This document shows positions 26,524-35,279 of a stretch of 64,000 bases of DNA, in pieces (within the stretch, counting starts at the first letter, position 1; each line of letters opens with the position of its first letter). The position numbers and the translations under genes are program-made. The notes under the pieces are model-generated. The model was not told where the DNA came from. It saw only the letters and a program-made list of their open reading frames with translations, and did no database searches. Origin of the DNA: Methylomonas sp. (GTDB lineage: Bacteria > Pseudomonadota > Gammaproteobacteria > Methylococcales > Methylomonadaceae); assembly GCF_023228165.1 (NCBI RefSeq), contig NZ_JALOBS010000003.1:62001-126000 (forward strand), given 5' to 3'.

Positions 26524-27612
26524 CTAGTTTTGCAGATAAGGAAAGTCGATATAGCCCGCGGCGCCGGTTGGCGAATACCAGTCCTGCATGTCCGCGATCG
26601 GGTTTAACTCGGCATCGCGGGCAAAACGTTCGACCAGATCGGGATTGCTGATAAACGGTCGGCCGAAGGCGATCAAGTCGGCATTGCCGGATGCGATAGC
26701 CGCTTCCGCGCTGCATTGCTGATAACCGCAGTTACCCATCAACGGGCCGTGGAACAGCTGCCTAAAGTCCGTCAAGCTCATCGCTTCGCCCAGTTCGTGA
26801 AAGCCAAAGGCTAGTCCGTCCATGACATGCAGATAAGCCAGATTCAGGGTGTCAAGCTGCTGCGCCACATAACTGAATTGTGCCCGGTAATCCGCTGAAC
26901 CCACGTCGTTGAACACGCCGTTGGGCGACAATCGGACCCCGACTCGTTGAGATGGCCACACTGTGCTGACGGCGGCAAGTACCTCGCCTAGCAGGCGGTA
27001 GCGGTTGGCAATGCTGCCGCCGTAGCGGTCGCTACGTTGGTTGGTTTTCGATTGTAAAAACTCGTCCAGCAAGTAACCATTGGCGGCGTGTATCTCCACC
27101 CCGTCGAATCCGGCCTGTCTGGCGCGCTCGGCTGCCCGGCGGTAGTCGTCGACGATGCCGGGCAATTCCTCGGTTTCCAGTGCGCGCGGGGTTTCGTATG
27201 GTTCCTTGCCGTTCGGGGTATGCATATAGTCGCCGTTAATTGCAATGGCCGATGGCGCCACCGCCGGTTCGCCGGTATGAAAACTGCTGTGCGATGCTCG
27301 GCCGCAATGCCAAAGTTGCATGAAGATCGTACCGCCTGTGCCATGTACCGCGTCGGTCACCTGACGCCAGGCCATTGCCATGTGATCCGTATAAATACCC
27401 GGCGACTCGTTCCAGCCGTTGGCCTGTGCGGAGATGGTGGTGGCTTCGGTGATGATTAATCCCGCCGTGGCTCTTTGGCTGTAATAGTCAGCCATCAGCG
27501 CATTCGCCAGCCGTTCTTTTCCGGCCCGCGCCCGGGTCATCGGCGCAAGTACCACGCGGTTTCTCAGCTTAAGATCATGCAAGGTATAGGGTGATAAAAG
27601 GGCATTGGTCAT
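26524..27612 (-). CDS. Alkene reductase, Old Yellow Enzyme family
   Basis: A 362-residue FMN-dependent ene-reductase resembling NemA. It has the N-terminal LKLRNRVVLAPMTRAR, the core motif AANGYLLDEFLQSKTNQR followed by DRYGG, and the FMN-phosphate segment FGRPFISNPDLVERF. Such enzymes reduce activated C=C bonds of unsaturated aldehydes, nitrate esters or N-ethylmaleimide with NADPH. A strong ribosome-binding site (GGAGG) precedes the ATG at 27612. An SDR and a GFA gene follow on the same strand, suggesting handling of reactive electrophiles. Confidence 0.93.
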   Translation of the reverse strand: MTNALLSPYTLHDLKLRNRVVLAPMTRARAGKERLANALMADYYSQRATAGLIITEATTISAQANGWNESPGIYTDHMAMAWRQVTDAVHGTGGTIFMQLWHCGRASHSSFHTGEPAVAPSAIAINGDYMHTPNGKEPYETPRALETEELPGIVDDYRRAAERARQAGFDGVEIHAANGYLLDEFLQSKTNQRSDRYGGSIANRYRLLGEVLAAVSTVWPSQRVGVRLSPNGVFNDVGSADYRAQFSYVAQQLDTLNLAYLHVMDGLAFGFHELGEAMSLTDFRQLFHGPLMGNCGYQQCSAEAAIASGNADLIAFGRPFISNPDLVERFARDAELNPIADMQDWYSPTGAAGYIDFPYLQN

Positions 27613-27907
27613 GTGTCGCCTCCTGTTGCGGGTTGCTTTGCGTGCCGATTATACGGAGATTGATTTTACATGCGCGGTCCGCGGGTTGGTCGACTATAAC
27701 CCCATTGGCGCGCCAAACCAGCGCTTTTATCCATCCGCTGTCCGGGCCGGCCAGAAATCTGCTCACACCGGCGGTTTCAGCCAGTATGCATAAGCATTCC
27801 AAGGAAGCACTTTTGGATGAAAAACAAGGTCATTCTCTTGGCAGGTATCGAATCCGACGATCAGTTTGGCGGCAACTCAAGGGCAGTTAATAGTTTAAAA
27901 GCTAAAA

Positions 27908-28552
27908 TCAGTTTTTTCCTGGCTGATCGGGCTTTTGCCGGGTTATGGGGATCATCTGGTCCGCGTAACTGTGAAGTAAATTCAGCAAGCGCGGTGCCGG
28001 CAAAACCGATAAATCGTCGTGAACCGTTATGTCCATCCGGCACACATCGTTTTCGTAATGGCTGACCGCGCCGAGTCTGCTCAACCAATCGGCCATCAGC
28101 TGGTTGTCCGGCAGCACGAAACCGCGCAGTATTTGTACGCCTTTCAGGTTGGCTATTCTGTACAGGATAGCCATTAGCAGGCTGCCGATGCCCCGGTGCT
28201 GATAACTATCGATCACCGTCACCGCAAACTCGGCAACGTTGGGTTGCTTCGGCAACCGGATAAAGCGGGCGATACCCACCCCCGTGTGCTCTGTTTGATT
28301 GCGGGTTAGCGCAATCCATGCCACATGGTCATGTTGATCGACGTCGGTGAAATAATGTAATTGCTGATCCGACAGCTGGGAAATATACGAGAAAAACCGC
28401 AGATAACGCGAGCGCGAGGATAAGGCCAACATACCGTCTTGCACGATTTGCCAGTCGTCCGGCCTGACCGGCCTGAAATCGATCCGCTCGCCATCTGCCA
28501 ATGCCACGCTAAAACCGTTGATGCTGTCGAAATAGTTGCGCTGCATGTTCAT
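27908..28552 (-). CDS. GNAT family N-acetyltransferase
   Basis: A 214-residue protein with a single GNAT domain (about residues 22-180). The acetyl-CoA binding motif A reads SYQHRGIGSLLMAIL, matching Q/R-x-x-G-x-G/A. The segment FRPVRPDDW at the start and the DQHDHVAWIAL strand resemble the stand-alone regulatory GNATs related to the C-terminal part of protein acetyltransferase Pat. The substrate is unknown. It lies 21 bases downstream of a small membrane protein gene on the same strand. Confidence 0.85.
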   Translation of the reverse strand: MNMQRNYFDSINGFSVALADGERIDFRPVRPDDWQIVQDGMLALSSRSRYLRFFSYISQLSDQQLHYFTDVDQHDHVAWIALTRNQTEHTGVGIARFIRLPKQPNVAEFAVTVIDSYQHRGIGSLLMAILYRIANLKGVQILRGFVLPDNQLMADWLSRLGAVSHYENDVCRMDITVHDDLSVLPAPRLLNLLHSYADQMIPITRQKPDQPGKN

Positions 28553-28573
28553 GCTCAGTCGGAAGTGCCGGGA

Positions 28574-28741
28574 TCAAGAGTCGCTATCAGCGGACGGGGG
28601 TTTGATGATCAGCCGAATCCAGAACCAGGTCTCGAAAATCACCCCGCCGACGAAGGCAAGGTTACCGGCACCGGAGTATCCCGCCAGATAACACGCCAAG
28701 GCAACCAATAAAATCGCTACGCTGATGATGTGATGTTTCAA
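28574..28741 (-). CDS. Small two-helix membrane protein
   Basis: A predicted 55-residue protein with two hydrophobic segments (IISVAILLVALACYLAGY and a second starting AFVGGVIFETWFW). The longest frame starts at an ATG at 28777, but the strong Shine-Dalgarno AAGGAG at 28751-28756 lies 9 bases before a TTG at 28741 and inside that longer frame, so I choose the TTG start. No named family is recognised. It probably shares a transcript with the GNAT gene. Confidence 0.6.
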   Translation of the reverse strand: MKHHIISVAILLVALACYLAGYSGAGNLAFVGGVIFETWFWIRLIIKPPSADSDS

Positions 28742-28883
28742 ATCTCGGTTCTCCTTGACATAACATTGCTTGACGGACAAAAAGCGCGTTCATGATTGTA
28801 CTCGGTTCTTGGCTGCGTCGGCGATCAGGGTGACCATAACCCGATGGGCGGATGCGTCTATGGCGAAGATTTACCCATGCTAT

Positions 28884-29761
28884 TCAAGCAATACGGCGGC
28901 GGACCGCCAGCCGGGCGCCGAATAGATTGATACACAAACCGGACAGCACCAGAAGCGCGGCATATATCTTCCAGTCGGTCAGCGGCTCGCCCAATACCAA
29001 AGCGGAAGCGGAGATACCGAATACCGGCACCAGCAAGGTGAAGGGTGCGACTGTCGCGGCCGGATAGCGGCTCAACAGCCGGCCCCAGGCCACATAACCC
29101 AACAGGGTGGACGGGTATACGACATAGCCGATCGCACCGATAGTGGGCCAGGTAATATGGGATAAGGTTTCGATGCTCCAGCTGCCGCTTTCCAGCAGAA
29201 ACGATAGTGCCACAACGGCGGCCAGGCAAATAAACTGCCCCAAATAATTAGCGCGAACATATCGATTTTGCCGAGTTTTTTGAATATCAGATTGCCGCAG
29301 CCCCAGGCCACGGCGGCTAACAGAATCAGGATCAGGCCGAAAAACGAAATGTCGCCGCCAAAGTTCGCGGCAACCAGTCCAATACCGGAAAATGAAATAA
29401 CTGCGCCGCCGATTTGCCAGCCGGAGGGCTGTTCGGCAAGAAATACCACCGCCAGCAGGATAGTGACGAATACCTGAATTTGCAGCAGCAAGGAGGCCAG
29501 CCCGGCGCTGGTCCCTGCGTACATGCCGGAGAACAACAAGGCGAATTGCAAGCTGAACATGGTCAGGCCGAAGCCGGCTATCATCCGCAAAGGCAGGTTT
29601 GGGCGCCTGATAAAAAACACCGCAGGAAAGGCAGCGAAAAAAAATCTGGCCGCGCAAAACAGCAAGGGCGGAATCTCCTTGAGGCCCACTTTGATGACTA
29701 CAAAGTTGAATCCCCAAATAGCCACTACTAATAATGCCAAGCCCAGATGATGTAAACGCAT
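28884..29761 (-). pseudogene. EamA family (DMT) transporter, frameshifted
   Basis: Two overlapping frames together give a normal protein of about 292 residues with ten TM helices. The first part (from MRLHHLGLALLVVAIWGFNF at 29761) runs to MFALIIWGSLFAWPPL; the rest continues in another frame from VALSFLLESGSW to the stop at 28884. One missing base around 29210-29216 (TTGTGG where TTGGTGG would keep the frame) explains the break. Drug/metabolite transporters of this type export amino acids or other small molecules. It lies 16 bases after the RND pump gene and probably belongs to that operon. A sequencing error is possible. Confidence 0.8.
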
Positions 29762-29777
29762 CGCTACCTCGTAAATT

Positions 29778-32700
29778 CTAAACTCTGGCTTCACCGGCAG
29801 ACGGTTTGCTGCCGCTGTAACGCCGCCACAACGCTTTTCCCAATTCCTTGAAGTCATCCAGATAGGTATAGGCCACCGGAATCACCAACAGGCTGAGGAA
29901 GGTAGAGGTGACTAAGCCGCCGATTACCGCCACGGCCATCGGGCTGCGGAAGGATGAATCCGCGTCGCCGGTGCCCAATACAATCGGCAACATGCCGGCA
30001 CCCATGGCGATAGTGGTCATTACAATAGGCCGGGCCCGTTTGTGGCAAGCATCCAGCAAGGCCTCCATGCGGTTCATGCCGTGATCGCGACGGGCCACGA
30101 TGGCGTATTCGACCAGCAGGATGGAGTTTTTGGTGGCAATTCCCATCAGCATCACCAGGCCGATCAGCGACGGCATCGAAAAGGCCTTGCCGGTCAGCAA
30201 CAGCGCCACGAAGCCGCCGCCGAACGATAGCGGCAGCGCCGCCAGGATGGTGATGGGCTGAAAGAAGTCTTTAAACAACAGCACCAGTACGATAAAAATG
30301 CACAGCACGCCGGTCAGCATGGCCAGGCCAAAACTGGCGAACAGCTCCTGCATCATCTCCGCGTCGCCAATGTCGATGCGCTTGACGCCGGTCGGTAGGT
30401 TTTTGATGCTGGGCAGATTTTGTACCGCCGTGGTGACGTCGCCCAGCGGCAGGCTGGCGAGTTCGATTTCGAAGTTAATATTCCGCGAGCGGTCATAGCG
30501 GTCTATTACCGCCGGGCCGCTGGATAGTTCCAATTTGGCGACCTGGCCGACCATCACCGCCCCAATGCCGGGCTTTGCGGAAGGTACCGCCAGTCGTTCC
30601 AGCACGGCTAAATCGCGTCGGCCTGCAGCCGCCAATTTAACCACTATCGGTATCTGCCGTTGGGCCAGATTGAGTTTGGACAGCGACCAATCGTAGTCTC
30701 CCATGGTGGCGATGCGCAGGGTTTCCGCCAATGCGGCGGTGGTGACGCCCAAGTCGGCGGCGCGGGAAAAATCGGGCCGCACTGCGATTTCAGGCCGCAC
30801 CAGCGCGGCGCTGGAGGCGATGCTGCCCAGGCCGGAAATGGTTCTCAAGTCGCGCTCCACATTACGGGCAGCGGTATTCAAGCTTTGCGGATCGTCTCCG
30901 CTCAACACCAGCACGTACTTCTCGCCCGAAGCCCCTAGCCCGACCTTGGTGCGTACGCCGGGCAGTTTTTCCAACGCCTGGCGGATTTGTTGTTCAATGA
31001 CCTGTTTGCGGATGGGTCGGTCGCGGCGATTGGCCAACGTTATCGTCAAGGTGGCCTTTCGTACTTCGCCGCTACCCTGGGAACTTGCCATCGGGTCGGT
31101 GCCGGCGGATCCGGCGCCTATGGTAGTGTAAATACTGTTTACATAAGGGATGCCAGCGACCAAGCGGCGGGCGGTTTCCGCAGCTGTCTTGGTTTGCGCC
31201 AGGCTGGCCCCCGGCGACAATTCCACAAAAACCTGGGTTTGCGGATTGTCATCGGCTGGCAGGAAGCCTTGGGGTAGTAATGGAATCAAAAACAGCGAGC
31301 CGACGAAAAATGCCGCCGCGCCGCAAATGGTAGTCACGCGGTGCTTGAGGCACCAGGCCGCAAGTTGGATATAACGGTGCATAATCGGGCCTTCCGGCTG
31401 CTCGGCATGGTCTTTACTCTTTAACAGATAGGCGGCCATCATCGGCGTCAGCATTCGCGCCACTAGCAACGAGGCTAGTATCGCCAGGGCCGCCGTCCAG
31501 CCGAACTGTTTGAAAAAGCGCCCGGCCACGCCGCTCATGAAGGCGGTGGGCAGAAATACCGCGACCAGCGCAAAGGTGGTGGCGACCACGGCCAAACCGA
31601 TTTCGTCGGCGGCTTGCATTGCGGCCTGATAAGGGGTTTTGCCCATGCGCAGGTGGCGGACGATGTTTTCCACTTCGACAATGGCGTCGTCCACCAGGAT
31701 GCCGATCACCAAGGACAATGCCAATAGGGTAATTACGTTCAGAGAGAAGCCTAGATATTCCATGCCTAAAAAGGCTGGAATCACCGATAGCGGCAGGGCC
31801 ACGGCGGAGATAAAGGTGGCGCGCCAGTCGCGCAAAAACAGCCAGACCACCAATACCGCCAGTAAACCGCCTTCGTAGAGCATGGTCATGGAACCTTGAA
31901 ATTCTTCCTTGACCGGGGTGACGAAATTAAACGCTTCGGTAAATTCGATGTCCGGATTGCCGGCGCGCAGTTCTGCCAGGGCTGTTTGCACGCCGGCGCC
32001 GACTTCTACTTCGCTGGCGCCGCGACTACGGGTGACTTCGAAACCCACCACCGGCTTGCCGTTCAGCAGTGCCGCGGCACGCGGTTCGGCGAATCCGTCA
32101 TCGATTTGCGCCACTTGATCCAGACGAATGCGGCGGCCGTCGCCCAAGGACAGTTGCAGCGGGCGCATTTCCGCCACGGATGCAACGTTGGCCAAGGTGC
32201 GTACCGGCTGTTCACCGCTACCCAAGTCGATACGGCCGCCGGCGCTTTCGCGCTGCATTTCGCGCAATTGGCGGGAAATATCGGCTGCCGTGGCGCCGAG
32301 CGCCTGCAGTTTGAGTGGATCGAGGGCAATGGTCACTTCGCGGCTGACGCCGCCGACCCGATTGACCGCGCCCACGCCACGCACGGACAGCAAGCGTTTG
32401 GCCACCGTGTCCTCCACAAACCAGGACAATGCTTCGTCATCCCGTTGCGCTGAGCTTACGGTAAAGGCCAGGATAGGCGAACCGGCCAAATCCAGCTTGG
32501 TAACCACCGGATCGCGCAGGTCGCCGGGCAGATCGGTGCGCACTTTGGACACCGCCGAGCGCACATCGTCCAAGGCTTCCTGGACGGGTTTTTCCAGGCG
32601 GAATTCCGCCGTAATGGTGACGTTGCTATCCTGCACCTTGCTGGTCATGTGTTTAAGCCCATGCAAGGTGGCGATGGCGTTTTCGATTTTGCGCGCCACT

Positions 32701-32885
32701 TCGGTTTCCAGCTGCGACGGCGAAGCGCCGGGCAAGGACGCCGACACCGTGACAGTCGGCAGGTCCAGATCGGGAAAATTCTGCACCTTCATGACCTTGA
32801 AGCTGAGCAAGCCGGCGAAACTGAGCAGCACGAACAGCATCATGGCCGGAATCGGATTGCGGATGCACCAGGCGGAAACATTCAT
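29778..32885 (-). CDS. RND efflux transporter permease subunit (second system)
   Basis: A 1035-residue RND pump, distinct in sequence from the one at 7.2-10.3 kb. The order is TM1 (12-30), porter domain, TM2-6, TM7, second porter domain, TM8-12. The proton-relay Asp pair is D399-D400 in GILVDDAIVEVENI. The repeated family motifs (GASPSQLETEVARKIE, LMGIATKNSILLVEYA) are intact. It resembles multidrug pumps of the MdtB/MexF group. It starts inside the adaptor stop with a 4-base overlap (32882-32885); a TetR gene precedes the adaptor, giving the classic regulator-adaptor-pump order. Confidence 0.92.
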   Translation of the reverse strand: MNVSAWCIRNPIPAMMLFVLLSFAGLLSFKVMKVQNFPDLDLPTVTVSASLPGASPSQLETEVARKIENAIATLHGLKHMTSKVQDSNVTITAEFRLEKPVQEALDDVRSAVSKVRTDLPGDLRDPVVTKLDLAGSPILAFTVSSAQRDDEALSWFVEDTVAKRLLSVRGVGAVNRVGGVSREVTIALDPLKLQALGATAADISRQLREMQRESAGGRIDLGSGEQPVRTLANVASVAEMRPLQLSLGDGRRIRLDQVAQIDDGFAEPRAAALLNGKPVVGFEVTRSRGASEVEVGAGVQTALAELRAGNPDIEFTEAFNFVTPVKEEFQGSMTMLYEGGLLAVLVVWLFLRDWRATFISAVALPLSVIPAFLGMEYLGFSLNVITLLALSLVIGILVDDAIVEVENIVRHLRMGKTPYQAAMQAADEIGLAVVATTFALVAVFLPTAFMSGVAGRFFKQFGWTAALAILASLLVARMLTPMMAAYLLKSKDHAEQPEGPIMHRYIQLAAWCLKHRVTTICGAAAFFVGSLFLIPLLPQGFLPADDNPQTQVFVELSPGASLAQTKTAAETARRLVAGIPYVNSIYTTIGAGSAGTDPMASSQGSGEVRKATLTITLANRRDRPIRKQVIEQQIRQALEKLPGVRTKVGLGASGEKYVLVLSGDDPQSLNTAARNVERDLRTISGLGSIASSAALVRPEIAVRPDFSRAADLGVTTAALAETLRIATMGDYDWSLSKLNLAQRQIPIVVKLAAAGRRDLAVLERLAVPSAKPGIGAVMVGQVAKLELSSGPAVIDRYDRSRNINFEIELASLPLGDVTTAVQNLPSIKNLPTGVKRIDIGDAEMMQELFASFGLAMLTGVLCIFIVLVLLFKDFFQPITILAALPLSFGGGFVALLLTGKAFSMPSLIGLVMLMGIATKNSILLVEYAIVARRDHGMNRMEALLDACHKRARPIVMTTIAMGAGMLPIVLGTGDADSSFRSPMAVAVIGGLVTSTFLSLLVIPVAYTYLDDFKELGKALWRRYSGSKPSAGEARV

Positions 32886-33991
32886 GGAGCGACTACCCTG
32901 ACGTTGTCGCCATCGGCCAAAAAGGAGGCGCCGCCGGCGACCAGCCGGTCTTCCGGATTCAACCCGGACAGCACTTCCAGTTTAGCGCCGCTTCTACGGC
33001 CGAGTTGCACTTTGACTTGATTGACCCGGGCCCGGTCGCCGCTCTGTTCGGCCAGCCTGAATACATAGCTGAAGCCTTCCCTTAACGACAGGGCATCTTG
33101 CGGCACGGTCAGTCCGCTGCTGCTGCCCAAATGGAATTCGCCGCGGGCGAACATGCCGGCGCGTAATCCACTTCGCGCGGCATGCGGCAAATCGACGTAA
33201 ACCAGGCCGTTACGGCTTTGCTCATCCAGAGTCGGCGCTAAAAAGCGCAGCGTGCCTTCTATGCTGCCGACATTGGGTACTTCGACCGTGACGGCAACTC
33301 CGGGGGTCAGTTGGGTCATTTCGGCAGCGGTGACTTCGCCGCGCCATTCCAGCCGGTTTTGCCGAATCAGTCGAAACAGTTCCTGGCCCTTGGTCGCCAC
33401 GGCACCTAAAGTGGCGGTGCGGGACGATATCACGCCGTCGTCGCTGGCCAATACCTTGGTATATTTCAGCCGCAATAATTGCGCATCCAGCTGAGCCTTG
33501 GCCAATTGTACTTTGGCGGCGGCGGTTTTTTCGGCGGTTAGGTACTGGTCGACTTGTTGCGCACTGAGCGCTCCGACCGGCGATATCTTGGATGCCCGGG
33601 CGGCGTTAACTTTGGCTTCCGCCAAGTTGGCCTCGGCTTCGGCCAGCATCGCCCGGCTCTGCGCGACATCGGTCAATACGCTTTCATCCGAAAACGTCGC
33701 CAAGATCTGGCCTTTTTTGACCGCTTCGCCGATTTGCACATTCACCGTGTTCAAGCGCAGATCACCGACTTCGGCGCCGATAACCGCTTCCTGCCAGGCC
33801 GCAATCGAACCGTTGGCGGTTAAATCGATCGGAATCTGGCGGATTTCCGGGCTGATTACCGAAACACTGAGGGTCGGATTGGCGGTGGCGGCCACGGTCG
33901 GGCCTGGCTGTTTGCTGCCGCCGATAGCCAAGCCTAAGCCGACCAATAAAAGCAGGGTGCTGCAGGCGGCGATAATTTTTCCCTTAGACAT
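32882..33991 (-). CDS. RND efflux periplasmic adaptor (second system)
   Basis: A 369-residue membrane fusion protein. It opens with a hydrophobic signal anchor (AACSTLLLLVGLGLAIGG) without a lipobox, then a lipoyl half (IGEAVKKGQILATFSDE), an alpha-helical hairpin rich in Ala and Glu, the second lipoyl half (VLASDDGVISSRTATLG) and the beta-barrel and proximal domains. The frame is open to 34051, but the purine-rich site AGGAGGAGGA just before the ATG at 33991 fixes the start there. It would link the adjacent pump to an outer-membrane channel encoded elsewhere. Confidence 0.9.
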   Translation of the reverse strand: MSKGKIIAACSTLLLLVGLGLAIGGSKQPGPTVAATANPTLSVSVISPEIRQIPIDLTANGSIAAWQEAVIGAEVGDLRLNTVNVQIGEAVKKGQILATFSDESVLTDVAQSRAMLAEAEANLAEAKVNAARASKISPVGALSAQQVDQYLTAEKTAAAKVQLAKAQLDAQLLRLKYTKVLASDDGVISSRTATLGAVATKGQELFRLIRQNRLEWRGEVTAAEMTQLTPGVAVTVEVPNVGSIEGTLRFLAPTLDEQSRNGLVYVDLPHAARSGLRAGMFARGEFHLGSSSGLTVPQDALSLREGFSYVFRLAEQSGDRARVNQVKVQLGRRSGAKLEVLSGLNPEDRLVAGGASFLADGDNVRVVAP

Positions 33992-34141
33992 GATGATCCT
34001 CCTCCTCTGACGTTGAGGGTTTGCTGGCCACCCGTCCGAAAATGGCGGCAATTGGCAGCTTGAGTCGGCGTTGGCCGGTAGTCCATGCTGGAAACATGAC
34101 AGACGTAACAGTATGGCCGAAAGGATGATGCGCGTTACGGG

Positions 34142-34801
34142 TCATAAGTTACCTGTCCCGCGCCGCTGGGCTTCGCCTTCGATCATGGATAAGGCGTAAC
34201 CGGCCAAGCTCTCTGCCAGGTTATCAACGGTTTTGGGGGTGCTCAACAGTTGCGGCGCGATGGCGGCGACCACGTCTTGGCCGACATAAAAATACACAGC
34301 CATGCCGATAATCGCGAAGGTTAATCGTTGTACATCGGCGTCGCTGCGCTGCAAGCCCAGATGGCTTTTTAGCAGTGAAACCAGTGCGGTATGTTGCGGT
34401 TTGATTTCCGCATCGATTTCCTGCTGCCAGGCTCCGGTCGGCTCTATCATTTCCCGAAAATGCAGTTTCATAACCAAACCAAGTTCTTCGCCTTTTTTTA
34501 GCGGTTCTAGAAATTCGCTGAAAAACCGGCTTAGCGCTTCAGGTAACGGTAAATCGGCATATGCCGAGATATCGGAGCCGCAGGGTGAATCGTCCATAGG
34601 CTCGGTGAAAGCGGCTCGGTAAAGGCCGGCCTTATCGCCAAAGTAGTAACGAATTGCCGAAATATTCGCGCCCGCCGCTTCGCAGATTTCCCGGGTTGAG
34701 GCGGCCTCGTAGCCTTTTTCGGCAAACAACCGTAGTGCGGAACGCACTAGTCTGCTGCGTGCATCATTTATTTCCGCTTCGGTGTTTGCGTTTTTAACCA
34801 T
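34142..34801 (-). CDS. TetR family transcriptional regulator
   Basis: A 219-residue regulator. The N-terminal helix-turn-helix (about residues 17-60) contains LRLFAEKGYEAASTREICEAAG and the TetR signature SAIRYYFGDKAGLYRAAF; the C-terminal half looks like the CerR/YbiH-type ligand domain. The frame is open to 34834, but GAGG six bases before the ATG at 34801 and the promoter position favour this start. It lies upstream of the adaptor and pump genes on the same strand, and two palindromes in its promoter make autoregulation and control of the whole operon likely. The ligand is unknown. Confidence 0.9.
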   Translation of the reverse strand: MVKNANTEAEINDARSRLVRSALRLFAEKGYEAASTREICEAAGANISAIRYYFGDKAGLYRAAFTEPMDDSPCGSDISAYADLPLPEALSRFFSEFLEPLKKGEELGLVMKLHFREMIEPTGAWQQEIDAEIKPQHTALVSLLKSHLGLQRSDADVQRLTFAIIGMAVYFYVGQDVVAAIAPQLLSTPKTVDNLAESLAGYALSMIEGEAQRRGTGNL

Positions 34802-34827
34802 ATTGCCTCGGGAGGTGTTTTCTGAAA

Positions 34828-34845
34828 AAATCAATCGATTGATTT
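34828..34845. promoter_or_regulatory. Operator palindrome O1
   Basis: AAATCAATCGATTGATTT, a perfect 18-bp palindrome, at about the transcription start of the TetR gene. It shares the core TCAATCGATTGA with O2. Confidence 0.8.
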
Positions 34846-34850
34846 AAAAA

Positions 34851-34879
34851 AAAATATCAATCAATCGATTGATTGTCAA
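34851..34879 (-). promoter_or_regulatory. Sigma-70 promoter of the TetR/RND operon
   Basis: On the minus strand, TTGACA (34879-34874), a 17-base spacer and TATTTT (34856-34851) form a good sigma-70 promoter pointing at the TetR start. Confidence 0.8.
34858..34875. promoter_or_regulatory. Operator palindrome O2 within the promoter spacer
   Basis: CAATCAATCGATTGATTG, a perfect 18-bp palindrome whose centre is exactly 30 bp from that of O1. It fills the spacer between the -35 and -10 elements, so a bound repressor would block RNA polymerase. Confidence 0.85.
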
Positions 34880-35279
34880 TTATGCGTCGACAATGTTATG
34901 TTCCTGCTACAGATATACTCATTACACTGCGAATTTCGGTTTTTCGATTCCCCTCACCCAAACCGTCTCCAGCAGGAGAGGGAATTGATGTGCCTAAACT
35001 TGATCTGCGAATGCTATATATTGGGCTTGGCGGCTAAGCCTTTCCGGTTTGGCAATGCGATTTCCGTCCTATGGGGTTATTTTTTTGTGTCGTTGAAGCA
35101 GCACAACCTTATATATAGGCAAGACAGCGGGCCATTCCGGCCGAAGAAAATCGCCGCGTCTGAATTAGGGCAAGAGTCCTTTATTTAGGAATGTGATGCT
35201 ATACTCACAGCGTATCTTTTTAGATTTAATCTTTCGGAATCAATTACTTTCCGGAAAACGGCGAATTGGGAGATTGTGG
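34880..35279. other. Intergenic stretch without a convincing gene
   Basis: About 400 bases between the divergent TetR and DUF882 genes. A 96-codon frame at 34898-35188 has no recognisable features. The DUF882 promoter must lie here, probably in the A+T-rich 35190-35260 part. Confidence 0.4.

Noticed and set aside
27591..27890. 99-codon frame upstream of the Old Yellow Enzyme gene
   Set aside because: It overlaps the oppositely oriented start region of that gene and shows no protein-like pattern.
34898..35188. 96-codon frame between the TetR and DUF882 genes
   Set aside because: No ribosome-binding site, odd composition and no family pattern; probably chance.
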